Made by a program: the position numbers and the translations under genes. This document shows, one piece after another, positions 1 to 5,398 of a stretch of 30,055 nucleotides of DNA (the first letter of the stretch is position 1; each line of letters begins with the position of its first letter). Under the pieces are notes generated by a model, which was not told where the DNA came from, ran no database searches, and worked only from the letters and a program-made list of their open reading frames with translations. Source of the stretch: a virus; IMG/VR virus record IMGVR_UViG_3300030041_000237, positions 1-30,055 of that record; one strand, given 5' to 3'.

Positions 1-2
1 TC

Positions 3-44
3 TATCGTGGAGATTTAGAAAAGATGTTAGAACAATTAGCTTGA
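3..44 (+). CDS. C-terminus of an upstream gene (partial)
   Basis: The frame beginning at base 3 is open from the left edge and reads 13 residues ending in KMLEQLA before a TGA at 42-44. The acidic and amphipathic tail looks like a normal helical protein C-terminus. The stop codon overlaps the -35 box of the next promoter, which is the compact arrangement seen elsewhere in the window. Too little is present to assign a family. Confidence 0.4.
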   Translation, partial: YRGDLEKMLEQLA

Positions 45-69
45 CATATCCTATAAGATATGATATAAT
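41..69 (+). promoter_or_regulatory. Consensus sigma-A-type promoter for the first tRNA cluster
   Basis: TTGACA (41-46), a 17-base spacer, then TATAAT (64-69), with a TGA extension (61-63) that makes an extended -10. The spacer carries TATAAGATATG, a block shared with the promoter at 9328. Transcription should start near base 76, just before the first tRNA gene. Both hexamers match the consensus perfectly. Confidence 0.85.
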
Positions 70-88
70 ATAAAAGTGGTTTAAAAAT

Positions 89-160
89 GGTGCATTAGCT
101 CAACTGATTAGAGCATGTCTTTACCGACAATGGATGGGAGTTTGAATCTCTCATGTGCCA
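89..160 (+). tRNA. tRNA-like gene with an aberrant anticodon arm (possibly Val-TAC)
   Basis: The acceptor stem pairs 89-95 with 153-159, the D stem GCTC/GAGC is perfect (98-101/111-114), and the T arm pairs 136-140 with 148-152 around a TTTGAAT loop. The anticodon arm does not fold normally: TGTC (116-119) pairs with GACA (126-129) and leaves only six loop bases, TTTACC. The anticodon may be TAC (Val), but a frame giving TTA is also possible. CCA is not encoded, unlike in its neighbours. It may be decayed or have an unusual structure. Confidence 0.6.
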
Positions 161-165
161 GCTAA

Positions 166-241
166 GGCTTCGTAACTCAGATGGAAGAGTGTTGGACTGA
201 AAATCCAAACGTCAGAGGCTAGAAACCTCTCGGAGCCACCA
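166..241 (+). tRNA. tRNA-Phe (GAA), CCA encoded
   Basis: A full cloverleaf: acceptor GGCTTCG/CGGAGCC (166-172/231-237), D stem ACTC/GAGT, anticodon stem TTGGA/TCCAA around CTGAAAA with anticodon GAA at 199-201, discriminator A238 and CCA at 239-241. The T loop is CTAGAAA, which lacks the usual TTC and would lose the G19-C56 tertiary contact. Only three bases separate it from the tRNA-Asp gene, so the two are probably cut from one transcript. Confidence 0.88.
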
Positions 242-244
242 AGC

Positions 245-319
245 GGAGTTATGGTATAACGGCTATTACATCTGCCTGTCACGCAGAAGATCGGGTTTCA
301 ACTACCCGTAGCTCCGCCA
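245..319 (+). tRNA. tRNA-Asp (GTC), CCA encoded
   Basis: Acceptor GGAGTTA pairs with TAGCTCC (245-251/309-315), anticodon stem TCTGC/GCAGA encloses CTGTCAC with anticodon GTC at 278-280, and the T arm is CGGGT-TTCAACT-ACCCG. Discriminator G316 is the Asp identity base and CCA lies at 317-319. The D stem is short, three pairs. Confidence 0.88.
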
Positions 320-517
320 AATTTTAATCTGAAATGTATGTTTTTATCGTGGGCTTCCCAATGCCGCTGACAATCAGGAAGTATCTGGCCCGACGTTCGT
401 GGAATCCTCCCTGTCGGGAAATAATGGGATGTCAAGATACTATCGGGTTAAAGGATACTGGAAGAAATATTATAAGCACAAAGATAGAAGATGTCGGCAA
501 CAGGTTAGTGACTAAAT
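320..517. other. Gene-free stretch with strong potential RNA secondary structure
   Basis: About 200 bases between tRNA-Asp and tRNA-Gln with no ORF that has an SD site. AGTATCT (380-386) pairs perfectly with AGATACT (435-441), enclosing a second helix CCCGAC/GTCGGG (389-394/413-418). The loop of the inner hairpin carries ATCC, which can pair with GGAT at 427-430, a possible pseudoknot. No TTCRANY-like T loop is present, so I do not call a tRNA. It is presumably co-transcribed with the tRNAs; the role is unknown. Confidence 0.4.
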
Positions 518-594
518 TTGGGAGTAGAGGAACGGGTAGACTCACCGAGCTTTGACCTCGGAGCTTGCAGGTTCAAAGCCTGCCTCCCAAGCCA
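518..594 (+). tRNA. tRNA-Gln (TTG), CCA encoded
   Basis: Acceptor TTGGGAG/CTCCCAA (518-524/584-590), anticodon stem CCGAG/CTCGG around CTTTGAC with anticodon TTG, T arm GCAGG-TTCAAAG-CCTGC, discriminator G591 and CCA at 592-594. The D stem is three pairs, GAG/CTC. It is the last of the first tRNA group. Confidence 0.88.
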
Positions 595-614
595 ATTTAT
601 TCATGGAGGTAAAT

Positions 615-1037
615 ATGGTATCTATGATTAAGGTTTTCCTTGGTGGTACTTGTAATGATAGCGATTGGCGAGACAGATTAATCCCTATGCTGGAGATAGA
701 GTATTTTAATCCAGTCGTGGAAGATTGGACTCCTGAATGTCAGGATGAAGAAATCAGACAGCGAAAAGAATGCGACTATTGTTTGTATGTTATAACTCCT
801 CGTATGATAGGTGTTTACTCGATTGCAGAGGTTGTTGACGATAGCAATAAGCGTCCTGATAAAACATTATTCTGTGTATTGGATACAGATGGGAACCTAG
901 TATTTAGCGAAGGACAGATGAAGTCCTTGCGGCAGACGATGAAGATGGTTGCTAATAATGGTGGGACAGTTTTTGATCTCTTAAACGATGTTGCAAATTT
1001 TCTTAACAGAATGAATGAAGAGGCAATCCCCTTTTAA
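615..1037 (+). CDS. Nucleoside 2-deoxyribosyltransferase-like protein
   Basis: 140 residues. The start at 615 follows GGAGG (605-609) and lies beyond the tRNA-Gln gene; an upstream in-frame ATG at 552 falls inside that tRNA and is rejected. The N-terminus KVFLGGTC and the following DWRDRLIP, plus the central CDYCLYVITP strand and the helix around YSIAEVVDDS, match the small Rossmann-like nucleoside 2-deoxyribosyltransferase-like family (Nuc_deoxyri_tr2), common in phages. Members are thought to bind or cleave nucleosides or nucleotides, for salvage or removal of modified ones, but substrates are mostly unknown. Its neighbour is a P-loop kinase-like protein, which fits a nucleotide metabolism role. 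Confidence 0.7.
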   Translation: MVSMIKVFLGGTCNDSDWRDRLIPMLEIEYFNPVVEDWTPECQDEEIRQRKECDYCLYVITPRMIGVYSIAEVVDDSNKRPDKTLFCVLDTDGNLVFSEGQMKSLRQTMKMVANNGGTVFDLLNDVANFLNRMNEEAIPF

Positions 1038-1042
1038 GAGAC

Positions 1043-1071
1043 TTGACATACGAACATATGTACGATATAGT
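1043..1071 (+). promoter_or_regulatory. Promoter upstream of the structured leader and kinase gene
   Basis: TTGACA (1043-1048), 17 bases, then TATAGT (1066-1071). The predicted start near 1078 yields an untranslated leader of about 140 bases before the next start codon at 1217. It lacks the TATAAG spacer block of the other promoters. Confidence 0.75.
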
Positions 1072-1089
1072 GTGTTTAGTTCATTAAGC

Positions 1090-1196
1090 CTTCTACGCTC
1101 TATCTGAGGTTAGTCGGGTGCGTAAGAATAGAGTGTTAAAAGCGATAACCTGACAGTTGAAGAAAGGGGATGGCGGTTAGAAGGACTGACCATCCC
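1090..1196 (+). ncRNA. Structured 5' leader with two possible pseudoknots (riboswitch-like)
   Basis: Four helices of 7-8 pairs can be drawn: CCTTCTA/TAGAAGG (1090-1096/1178-1184), CGCTCTAT/ATAGAGTG (1097-1104/1129-1136, one G-U), GTCGGGT/ACCTGAC (1114-1120/1148-1154, one G-U) and GGGATGG/CCATCCC (1167-1173/1190-1196). The second and third cross, and the loop of the fourth contains the 3' half of the first, so the RNA would hold two pseudoknots, or the helices are alternatives that switch. It sits between a promoter and the SD AAGGAGG (1205-1211) of the kinase gene. I do not recognise a known riboswitch class. Confidence 0.5.
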
Positions 1197-1216
1197 AATT
1201 AATTAAGGAGGACAAG

Positions 1217-1759
1217 ATGACTGATACTTTACTTGTGAATTTGTTCGCTGGCCCAAGTGCCGGTAAAAGTTCAACAGCCTATACCCTGTGTGGTTTATTA
1301 AAATGGGATGGAGTCAATGCTGAACTTGCTCCAGAGTTTGCTAAGGATTTAACATGGGAAGAAAGAAGAGTTGCCCTTGAAGATCAGATATACATTTTTG
1401 GTAAACAACACTTTAGGGTTAAGCGATTAATAGGTAAGGTTGATGTAATTGTTACTGATTCTCCGTTGCCCTTATCCCTCGTTTATCTCAATGATGATAG
1501 AGAGGCATATCAATACTTTTCTAAAATGGTATTAAGTCTATTCAAGGAATTTAACAGCATTAATTATTTCATTGAAAGAGACAAACCATATATGACTGCG
1601 GGTAGAACGCAAAGCGAAGAAGAAGCCATTGTTAAGGATCGTCAAATTAAGGACTTGCTTATTGACAATGACATTAAATGTAGAGTGGTAAAAGGAAATA
1701 AAGTAGGAGTAGAACAAATACATGGTGATATATTAGATATTCTAGATAATCAGTTATAA
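1217..1759 (+). CDS. P-loop ATPase/kinase-like protein (AAA_28/NadR-like fold)
   Basis: 180 residues, start chosen after AAGGAGG. The Walker A motif GPSAGKSS lies at residues 12-19 and a Walker-B-like strand VDVIVTDSPL at 75-84. The layout (P-loop, acidic helix with ELAPEFAKD, then IFGKQHFR) is the one seen in a widespread phage family of small ATP-binding proteins related to NadR-type ribosylnicotinamide kinases and other nucleotide or nucleoside kinases. The substrate is not known; NAD-precursor or nucleotide phosphorylation is the likeliest guess. It is expressed behind a long structured leader, which suggests control after transcription starts. Confidence 0.65.
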   Translation: MTDTLLVNLFAGPSAGKSSTAYTLCGLLKWDGVNAELAPEFAKDLTWEERRVALEDQIYIFGKQHFRVKRLIGKVDVIVTDSPLPLSLVYLNDDREAYQYFSKMVLSLFKEFNSINYFIERDKPYMTAGRTQSEEEAIVKDRQIKDLLIDNDIKCRVVKGNKVGVEQIHGDILDILDNQL

Positions 1760-1764
1760 GCCTT

Positions 1765-1889
1765 TTGCGGTGATGTAGTTATACGCCATATAAAAGAGCA
1801 TTCCTGGGTAGTATGGCAATAGATTATGCCTCATGCTGGCATAGGGTCAGGATGCGAGGGTGAAGAGGCATTAATCCCTCCCGCAACCA
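1765..1889 (+). ncRNA. Structured RNA with pseudoknot and CCGCAACCA end
   Basis: An outer helix TTGCGG/CCGCAA (1765-1770/1881-1886) encloses GCATTCCTG/CAGGATGC (1798-1806/1848-1855, one bulge), the hairpin TATGCC/GGCATA (1825-1830/1838-1843), and GAGGG/CCCTC (1856-1860/1876-1880) abutting the outer helix. GCCATA (1785-1790) can pair with TATGGC (1812-1817), crossing the second helix as a pseudoknot. The 3' end after the closing helix is CCA, as in a tRNA, and GAGGG/CCCTC is placed like a T stem, but the T-loop sequence is absent. No promoter is evident, so it may be a processed 3' untranslated RNA. Confidence 0.45.
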
Positions 1890-1911
1890 AATTAAGAATG
1901 GAGTAAGCATT

Positions 1912-2088
1912 ATGCTATATCTATGTAAAATAGGCCAAATATGTTGCGGTTTAGCTGGTCTTGATTTAGTGTTTGTTTTGTCTTTAAATCATAGAAATCC
2001 TAAGACAACTAAGCTATTTAATATTTTGTTTCCATGCTTTTTTTGTCTTTGTGCAGTTGCATTAATTTTTTTGATATTAGGTTATTAA
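1912..2088 (+). CDS. Small membrane protein
   Basis: 58 residues, starting 7 bases after GGAG (1900-1904). Two hydrophobic segments, roughly residues 10-24 and 38-57, are separated by a short polar turn with NHRNPKTTK, so a two-helix membrane hairpin is likely. It is rich in Cys and Phe. No family is recognised. The stretch to the next gene (2089-2141) shows nothing clear. Confidence 0.55.
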   Translation: MLYLCKIGQICCGLAGLDLVFVLSLNHRNPKTTKLFNILFPCFFCLCAVALIFLILGY

Positions 2089-2141
2089 GAGATAGCGCCA
2101 TTTTACAAGTAATTATGGGGTAGATTATTATACCGGTTAAT

Positions 2142-2528
2142 ATGAGAGAGCGTCCTGTTCTTAGTGGGAATGATGCTAAGAGATTTATTGAAAGAAAGCT
2201 AGAGACAGATAGGAAGTTATTATTGAAGGTAAAGGAAATTAATAGACAGGAGGAACGCCGAGTGACGAAAAATACTTATAATTGTCCAGACTGTTTGATT
2301 GATAAAGATATGTTTCCAAACATAGATATCTGTTCTGCGTGTAGCAAGGTAATTAATATGAACAAGAAGCTCATCCCAACAGCTCCAGTGAAGCAATGGG
2401 TAGTTCCTTATGATACAGCCACCTGGGGAAATTATAATCCCTGTGCTGGTTGTTCTAATAACCCTGCTAATGGTGGGAGTGGCTTTTGCAACTGTGCTTT
2501 ACCGGCAATGTACAATACAATGTGTTAG
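2142..2528 (+). CDS. Cys-rich putative metal-binding protein, possible dual start
   Basis: 128 residues. The first 40 residues are charged and helical, and the rest carries CPDC (49-52), CSAC (64-67), CAGC (101-104) and CNC near the C-terminus, a pattern suited to one or two zinc sites. The start at 2142 has no good SD. An internal GTG at 2262 in the same frame follows AGGAGG at normal spacing and would give an 88-residue product made only of the Cys-rich part. Either two products are made, or two small genes were joined by loss of a stop codon. Function unknown. Confidence 0.6.
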   Translation: MRERPVLSGNDAKRFIERKLETDRKLLLKVKEINRQEERRVTKNTYNCPDCLIDKDMFPNIDICSACSKVINMNKKLIPTAPVKQWVVPYDTATWGNYNPCAGCSNNPANGGSGFCNCALPAMYNTMC

Positions 2529-2544
2529 GAAAGGAGAAATGACT

Positions 2545-2712
2545 ATGGAGTGGTTCTATATTACAGGATGGTGTTTTTTCGGATTAGTTTTTTTGAGCAT
2601 GATTGTTAATATTTTTGATGGCAGACTAAAGGCACCTATCGTTGCAATAGATTCTTTAATTTCTGCTGGATGTTTAGTTTGGATATTATATGCAATGAAT
2701 TTAGTTAGATAA
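2545..2712 (+). CDS. Small two-helix membrane protein
   Basis: 55 residues from the ATG at 2545, placed 8 bases after AAAGGAG; the ATG at 2539 is in frame but too close to the SD. Hydrophobic stretches at about residues 4-22 and 33-52 flank a short loop with the polar FDGRLKAP. It starts 16 bases after the stop of the Cys-rich gene, so the two are probably translated from one message. A holin-like or antiholin role is possible given the lysis genes downstream, but nothing proves it. Confidence 0.55.
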   Translation: MEWFYITGWCFFGLVFLSMIVNIFDGRLKAPIVAIDSLISAGCLVWILYAMNLVR

Positions 2713-2717
2713 AAAGG

Positions 2718-2746
2718 TTGCAATCGGTTATAATATGTGATATAAT
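2718..2746 (+). promoter_or_regulatory. Promoter for the lysis-region genes
   Basis: TTGCAA (2718-2723), 17 bases, TATAAT (2741-2746) with TGA directly before it, an extended -10. The spacer contains TATAATATGTG, aligned with TATAAGATATG in the promoters at 41 and 9328. Expected transcription start about 2753. Confidence 0.8.
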
Positions 2747-2801
2747 ATACAAGTGAGCAAGAAAAGTTAGTCCAATTTAGTAAAACAAAGGAGAGGGTTA
2801 A

Positions 2802-3047
2802 GTGAGTGAATGTAAAGAGGCAGATAATAGGATTGCCAGGATATCTTCTTTGCTTGAAAAGTATTGGAGAATTACAAGAAATCTTTCAAAGGACATGAGC
2901 TTCGTATTATTTGCTGAGATGTTAATTCATGATTTCCGTTCAGATGTTGGGTTTGTGGGACTAGATAATGATGAGTTATTGGAGCGTTGGCTTAAAGAAA
3001 CCGTAGGTATCTTGGAAGCGGCGGAAGAAGATGTTGAGGCGATATAA
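2802..3047 (+). CDS. Hypothetical acidic protein
   Basis: 81 residues, GTG start preceded by AAAGGAGAGGG. Mostly helical and acidic, with no Cys beyond residue 4 and no membrane segment. The last 17 bases overlap the start of the transglycosylase gene, so translation is likely coupled. It is the first gene after the promoter at 2718. Not recognised. Confidence 0.6.
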   Translation: MSECKEADNRIARISSLLEKYWRITRNLSKDMSFVLFAEMLIHDFRSDVGFVGLDNDELLERWLKETVGILEAAEEDVEAI

Positions 3048-3555
3048 ACTTATTGTAGGTATTGTGTTGGTATGTATCTTAACAATGATATTGCCAGCAC
3101 ATGTATCTACAGAGCCTACCCAGAAATCAAATGTAGTATTTAGTGTTCAGAGCAAGCCAGCTAGTCCCCCAAACCTTCAGATGTTAGTTGTAGAGAAAGC
3201 GGACAAGTACGGTATTGATAAAACAGTGTTCTTTGATTTGGTGTACGTTGAAAGTAGATTTAATCCCAACATGATTGGTAGTTGTGGAGAAGTTGGATTG
3301 TGTCAGATAAAACCTACCACAGCAAGATGGATTGCAAATAAGATGAATGTATCTTATTCTTACCAAGATTTATTTGATCCGAATTATAACACTGACATGT
3401 CGGCTTTCTTTTTGAGGTACTTGCTTAACATGTATCATGGTGATTATTACGAAGCAGTCAGTAGTTATAATAGAGGAATTAATTCAAAATGTCCTAATAA
3501 TGAATACGTACATAAAGTCTTGTGGGGTGATTATAAATCAACTACCTGTTTTTAG
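3031..3555 (+). CDS. Secreted SLT-type lytic transglycosylase
   Basis: 174 residues. A basic start (MLRRYK) and a hydrophobic segment at 7-24 form a signal peptide or signal anchor, followed by a polar linker to about residue 48. The SLT fold follows: VYVESRF holds the catalytic Glu74, then GEVGLCQIKP (86-95) replaces the usual GAxGLMQIxP, and YNRG lies near the C-terminus. Such enzymes cleave the MurNAc-GlcNAc bond of peptidoglycan with formation of anhydro-MurNAc. It overlaps the preceding gene by 17 bases. The holin at 4377 supports a role in lysis, although export by its own signal is also possible. The last in-frame codons overlap the start of the next gene. Confidence 0.8.
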   Translation: MLRRYKLIVGIVLVCILTMILPAHVSTEPTQKSNVVFSVQSKPASPPNLQMLVVEKADKYGIDKTVFFDLVYVESRFNPNMIGSCGEVGLCQIKPTTARWIANKMNVSYSYQDLFDPNYNTDMSAFFLRYLLNMYHGDYYEAVSSYNRGINSKCPNNEYVHKVLWGDYKSTTCF

Positions 3556-4133
3556 ACATGGACGATGTAATCGTTGATCTTGTTCCAGCCTGGATTAAGA
3601 GATACAACGAGATTTATAATGACAATCTCACAAATGAACAGATTGCTGGTTGGAATATGGTTGATTATGTTAAACCTGAATGTGGATTAAAAATCTTTGA
3701 TATCTTAGCTGAACCAGGATTTATCTATGGGCTAAACCCTGTAGAGGGAGCAATTGAGAGTGTAAATCATCTGGTTGAATTGATTGGGATAGAGAAGGTA
3801 TTTATCGTTTCAGCGGCGTTTAGCCAGAGCATGAGGGAGAAAAGTTTATGGATTGAAAAGTATCTCCCAGTGTTAAAAGATAATGTTATCTTTGCAAAGA
3901 AAAAAGGAGCATTGTACGCTCCAGGATCATTTTTAATTGATGATGGCGTTCATAACATTATCGACTTCAATAAGGCTGGTGGATCGGGATATATCTTCGA
4001 TACTCCACACAACCAAGAAGAAACATTTCCAGAAATTAAAGACTGTTATAGGTATAAGGGATGGAATGATTTGATGTCAAGTTTTGAGAAGTATGCTGAA
4101 TATATCAATCGTACATCACGAAGAATCAATTAA
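3537..4133 (+). CDS. 5'(3')-deoxyribonucleotidase-like HAD phosphatase, apparent AUC start
   Basis: 198 residues if translation begins at ATC 3537. The first conventional start, ATG 3558, would cut off the first Asp of the HAD nucleophile motif, since the frame upstream reads NYLFLDMDDVIVD (Asp7 and Asp9). The frame is open only back to the TAA at 3534, and the only plausible start there is ATC, sitting 5 bases after GGTGAT (3526-3531), a strong match to the end of 16S rRNA. Later motifs are VSAAF (about 89-93), Lys-rich FAKKKG and the acidic LIDDG. The family removes phosphate from dNMPs. A -1 slip at TTTTTA, fusing it to the transglycosylase, is the alternative. Confidence 0.72.
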   Translation: MNYLFLDMDDVIVDLVPAWIKRYNEIYNDNLTNEQIAGWNMVDYVKPECGLKIFDILAEPGFIYGLNPVEGAIESVNHLVELIGIEKVFIVSAAFSQSMREKSLWIEKYLPVLKDNVIFAKKKGALYAPGSFLIDDGVHNIIDFNKAGGSGYIFDTPHNQEETFPEIKDCYRYKGWNDLMSSFEKYAEYINRTSRRIN

Positions 4134-4161
4134 AAACGCTTAATAAAAAGGGGCAGAGATT

Positions 4162-4335
4162 ATGAGCTACGTTATTAATCCAGATAAAGAAATAGTAGAA
4201 CTAATTAGGGAAGGGTTAAGGCGTAACAAGGGTTTCTGTCCCTGCAAACTGGAGAAGACAGAAGATAACATATGTAAATGCAAAGAATTTAGAGAAACCG
4301 GCGTTTGCCATTGTATGCTTTATCTTCCCAGTTAG
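4162..4335 (+). CDS. Ferredoxin-thioredoxin reductase catalytic-domain-like miniprotein
   Basis: 57 residues, start 4 bases after a purine-rich GGGGCAGAGA. The cysteines are arranged CPC (26-28), CKC (38-40) and CHC (49-51). This is the signature of the catalytic beta chain of ferredoxin-thioredoxin reductase, where a [4Fe-4S] cluster sits beside a redox disulfide. It is only about half the normal length, ending right after CHCMLY. Similar mini-FTR proteins are known in anaerobe and phage genomes. Partners are unknown; disulfide reduction for a thioredoxin-like or ribonucleotide-reductase-linked route is a guess. It overlaps no gene and precedes the holin. Confidence 0.7.
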   Translation: MSYVINPDKEIVELIREGLRRNKGFCPCKLEKTEDNICKCKEFRETGVCHCMLYLPS

Positions 4336-4376
4336 CACTTTATTATATAACCTGTCGAGGAAAGGAGGAGATATAT

Positions 4377-4778
4377 ATGAATGAAATTATTGTTGCTCTC
4401 GCAGGAGCGGTTATGACTTATGCCAGTGGAGTAGGAGCTATCCTAATTCACAAATATTTGCCTGTCGTAACTCTCAATCGGCTTAAGGCTGAGGCAGAAC
4501 TTCTAGCTCAGGAAGTTGCATCTAAGGAAGGGGTAGCTTATGATGCAGTTCGTCTTGTAGAGGATCTTTATGCCACTCAGGATGGCCCCGCCAAGTTGCA
4601 GTCTGCCATTAAGTGGGCTGTCGCTAAGCTGGATAAGGACGGTATTGTAGTCACTCCAGCAGAGATTGAAGAGTATGTACGTATTGCATATCAGGATTTT
4701 GTAGCACAGTTGGTACCACAGGTAACTCCTGTGCCGACACCGACACCGGCTCCAGATCCTGTAGCTAAGTTTGCCTAA
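4377..4778 (+). CDS. Phage holin, LLH family
   Basis: 133 residues, start chosen behind AAAGGAGGAG; an earlier in-frame ATG at 4305 lies inside the FTR-like gene. Residues 4-26 form one N-terminal membrane helix, followed by a long helical stretch (NRLKAEAELLAQEV), the conserved region with DGPAKLQSAIKWAV and an IEEYVRIAYQDF motif, then a Pro/Thr/Val-rich tail (PVPTPTPAPDP). This is the layout of the LLH/phage_holin_6_1 family, which inserts into the host membrane and times lysis. The structured RNA at 4794 follows 16 bases after the stop codon. Confidence 0.75.
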   Translation: MNEIIVALAGAVMTYASGVGAILIHKYLPVVTLNRLKAEAELLAQEVASKEGVAYDAVRLVEDLYATQDGPAKLQSAIKWAVAKLDKDGIVVTPAEIEEYVRIAYQDFVAQLVPQVTPVPTPTPAPDPVAKFA

Positions 4779-4793
4779 TAAATAGGTGTGTAG

Positions 4794-4891
4794 TCTAGGG
4801 GATCGGGAAACCAACACGTTAAATCTTTTAATAGAGATCTCGTGGCGTGAGAATGTTGGTAAATCGGTAATATCCCCTAGATATTTTTTTT
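4794..4891 (+). ncRNA. Multi-helix RNA closed by a terminator-like stem
   Basis: A 10-pair outer helix TCTAGGGGAT/ATCCCCTAGA (4794-4803/4872-4881) is followed by a run of eight T (4884-4891). Inside, ACCAACA/TGTTGGT (4810-4816/4854-4860) encloses a hairpin TCTC-GTGGCGT-GAGA (4838-4841/4849-4852) and a possible short ATCT/AGAT helix. It is too elaborate for a simple terminator. It could be a small RNA ending in its own terminator, or an attenuator or riboswitch for the gene at 4908. No promoter is evident just before it. Confidence 0.5.
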
Positions 4892-4907
4892 AGAAAGGAG
4901 ATAAAAC

Positions 4908-5105
4908 ATGGAGAATAGTTTAGTGGTTACTATTACCGAAGATAATGCCGAGTTTTTACTGACTGTTGCGGGTGTTGGATATAAGCATTGTGTAAAAAAA
5001 GAAAACGGGAAGTTAGTTGAAACACTAGCAGATGAAATGCCCTTTGATATGATCCCAGATGGACTAATTGAGATGATTGGGCTATTAGACATGTCAGACA
5101 TCTAA
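4908..5105 (+). CDS. Hypothetical small acidic protein
   Basis: 65 residues, start behind AGAAAGGAG at 7-base spacing. Beta-rich start (LVVTITEDNAEFLLTV), then an acidic and Met-rich C-terminal part (PDGLIEMIGLLDMSDI). It begins 16 bases after the T-run of the structured RNA, which may control it. Not recognised. Confidence 0.55.
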   Translation: MENSLVVTITEDNAEFLLTVAGVGYKHCVKKENGKLVETLADEMPFDMIPDGLIEMIGLLDMSDI

Positions 5106-5125
5106 TTGAAAAGGAGAATAAATAA

Positions 5126-5272
5126 ATGTCCAAGAAAAGTAGATACGTATTTGAGGTTCCCTCTGTGACTGGTAAGTGTACTATACGGGTAATCATTAAT
5201 GAGAATTCAAACCCTGCAAATGTAAGAGATTTTGATAGTATTATGAAAGAACTTGTTAGAAAGGGTGCATAA
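5126..5272 (+). CDS. Hypothetical 48-residue protein
   Basis: Start behind AAAGGAG at 5110-5116. Basic N-terminus (MSKKSRYVFEV), then strands TIRVIINE and a short helix ending in ELVRKGA. One base separates its stop from the start of the next gene, so the two are translationally coupled. Function unknown. Confidence 0.5.
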   Translation: MSKKSRYVFEVPSVTGKCTIRVIINENSNPANVRDFDSIMKELVRKGA

Positions 5273-5273
5273 T

Positions 5274-5384
5274 ATGTCTTTACTGATTGGCATTCTATGT
5301 CTCATTGGTAGTATATATTGTTGTTATTATATAGCTGCCACAATCTTTATGGTAATCATATTAAGGAAGTTTAGGATTAAATAA
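5274..5384 (+). CDS. Tiny membrane protein
   Basis: 36 residues: a single hydrophobic helix spanning about residues 3-30 with a basic tail LRKFRIK, so the C-terminus is probably cytoplasmic. Translation is likely coupled to the gene directly before it, whose GAAAGG supplies an SD. Not recognised. Confidence 0.4.
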   Translation: MSLLIGILCLIGSIYCCYYIAATIFMVIILRKFRIK

Positions 5385-5398
5385 TGGGAGGGCTAATA

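Noticed and set aside
334-555. A 73-codon ORF between tRNA genes.
   Set aside because: No SD, runs into tRNA-Gln, and sits over a structured RNA segment; codon composition looks unlike the neighbours.
552-614. N-terminal extension of the deoxyribosyltransferase-like gene.
   Set aside because: It lies within tRNA-Gln; the ATG at 615 has a good SD and begins at the conserved strand.
1538-1723. Reverse-strand ORFs inside genes (for example here, and several others across the window).
   Set aside because: They overlap strongly supported + strand genes, lack SD sites and show no protein-like features.
1765-1889. A tmRNA or split tRNA.
   Set aside because: CCA end and T-stem-like helix are present but there is no TTCRANY loop or tag reading frame.
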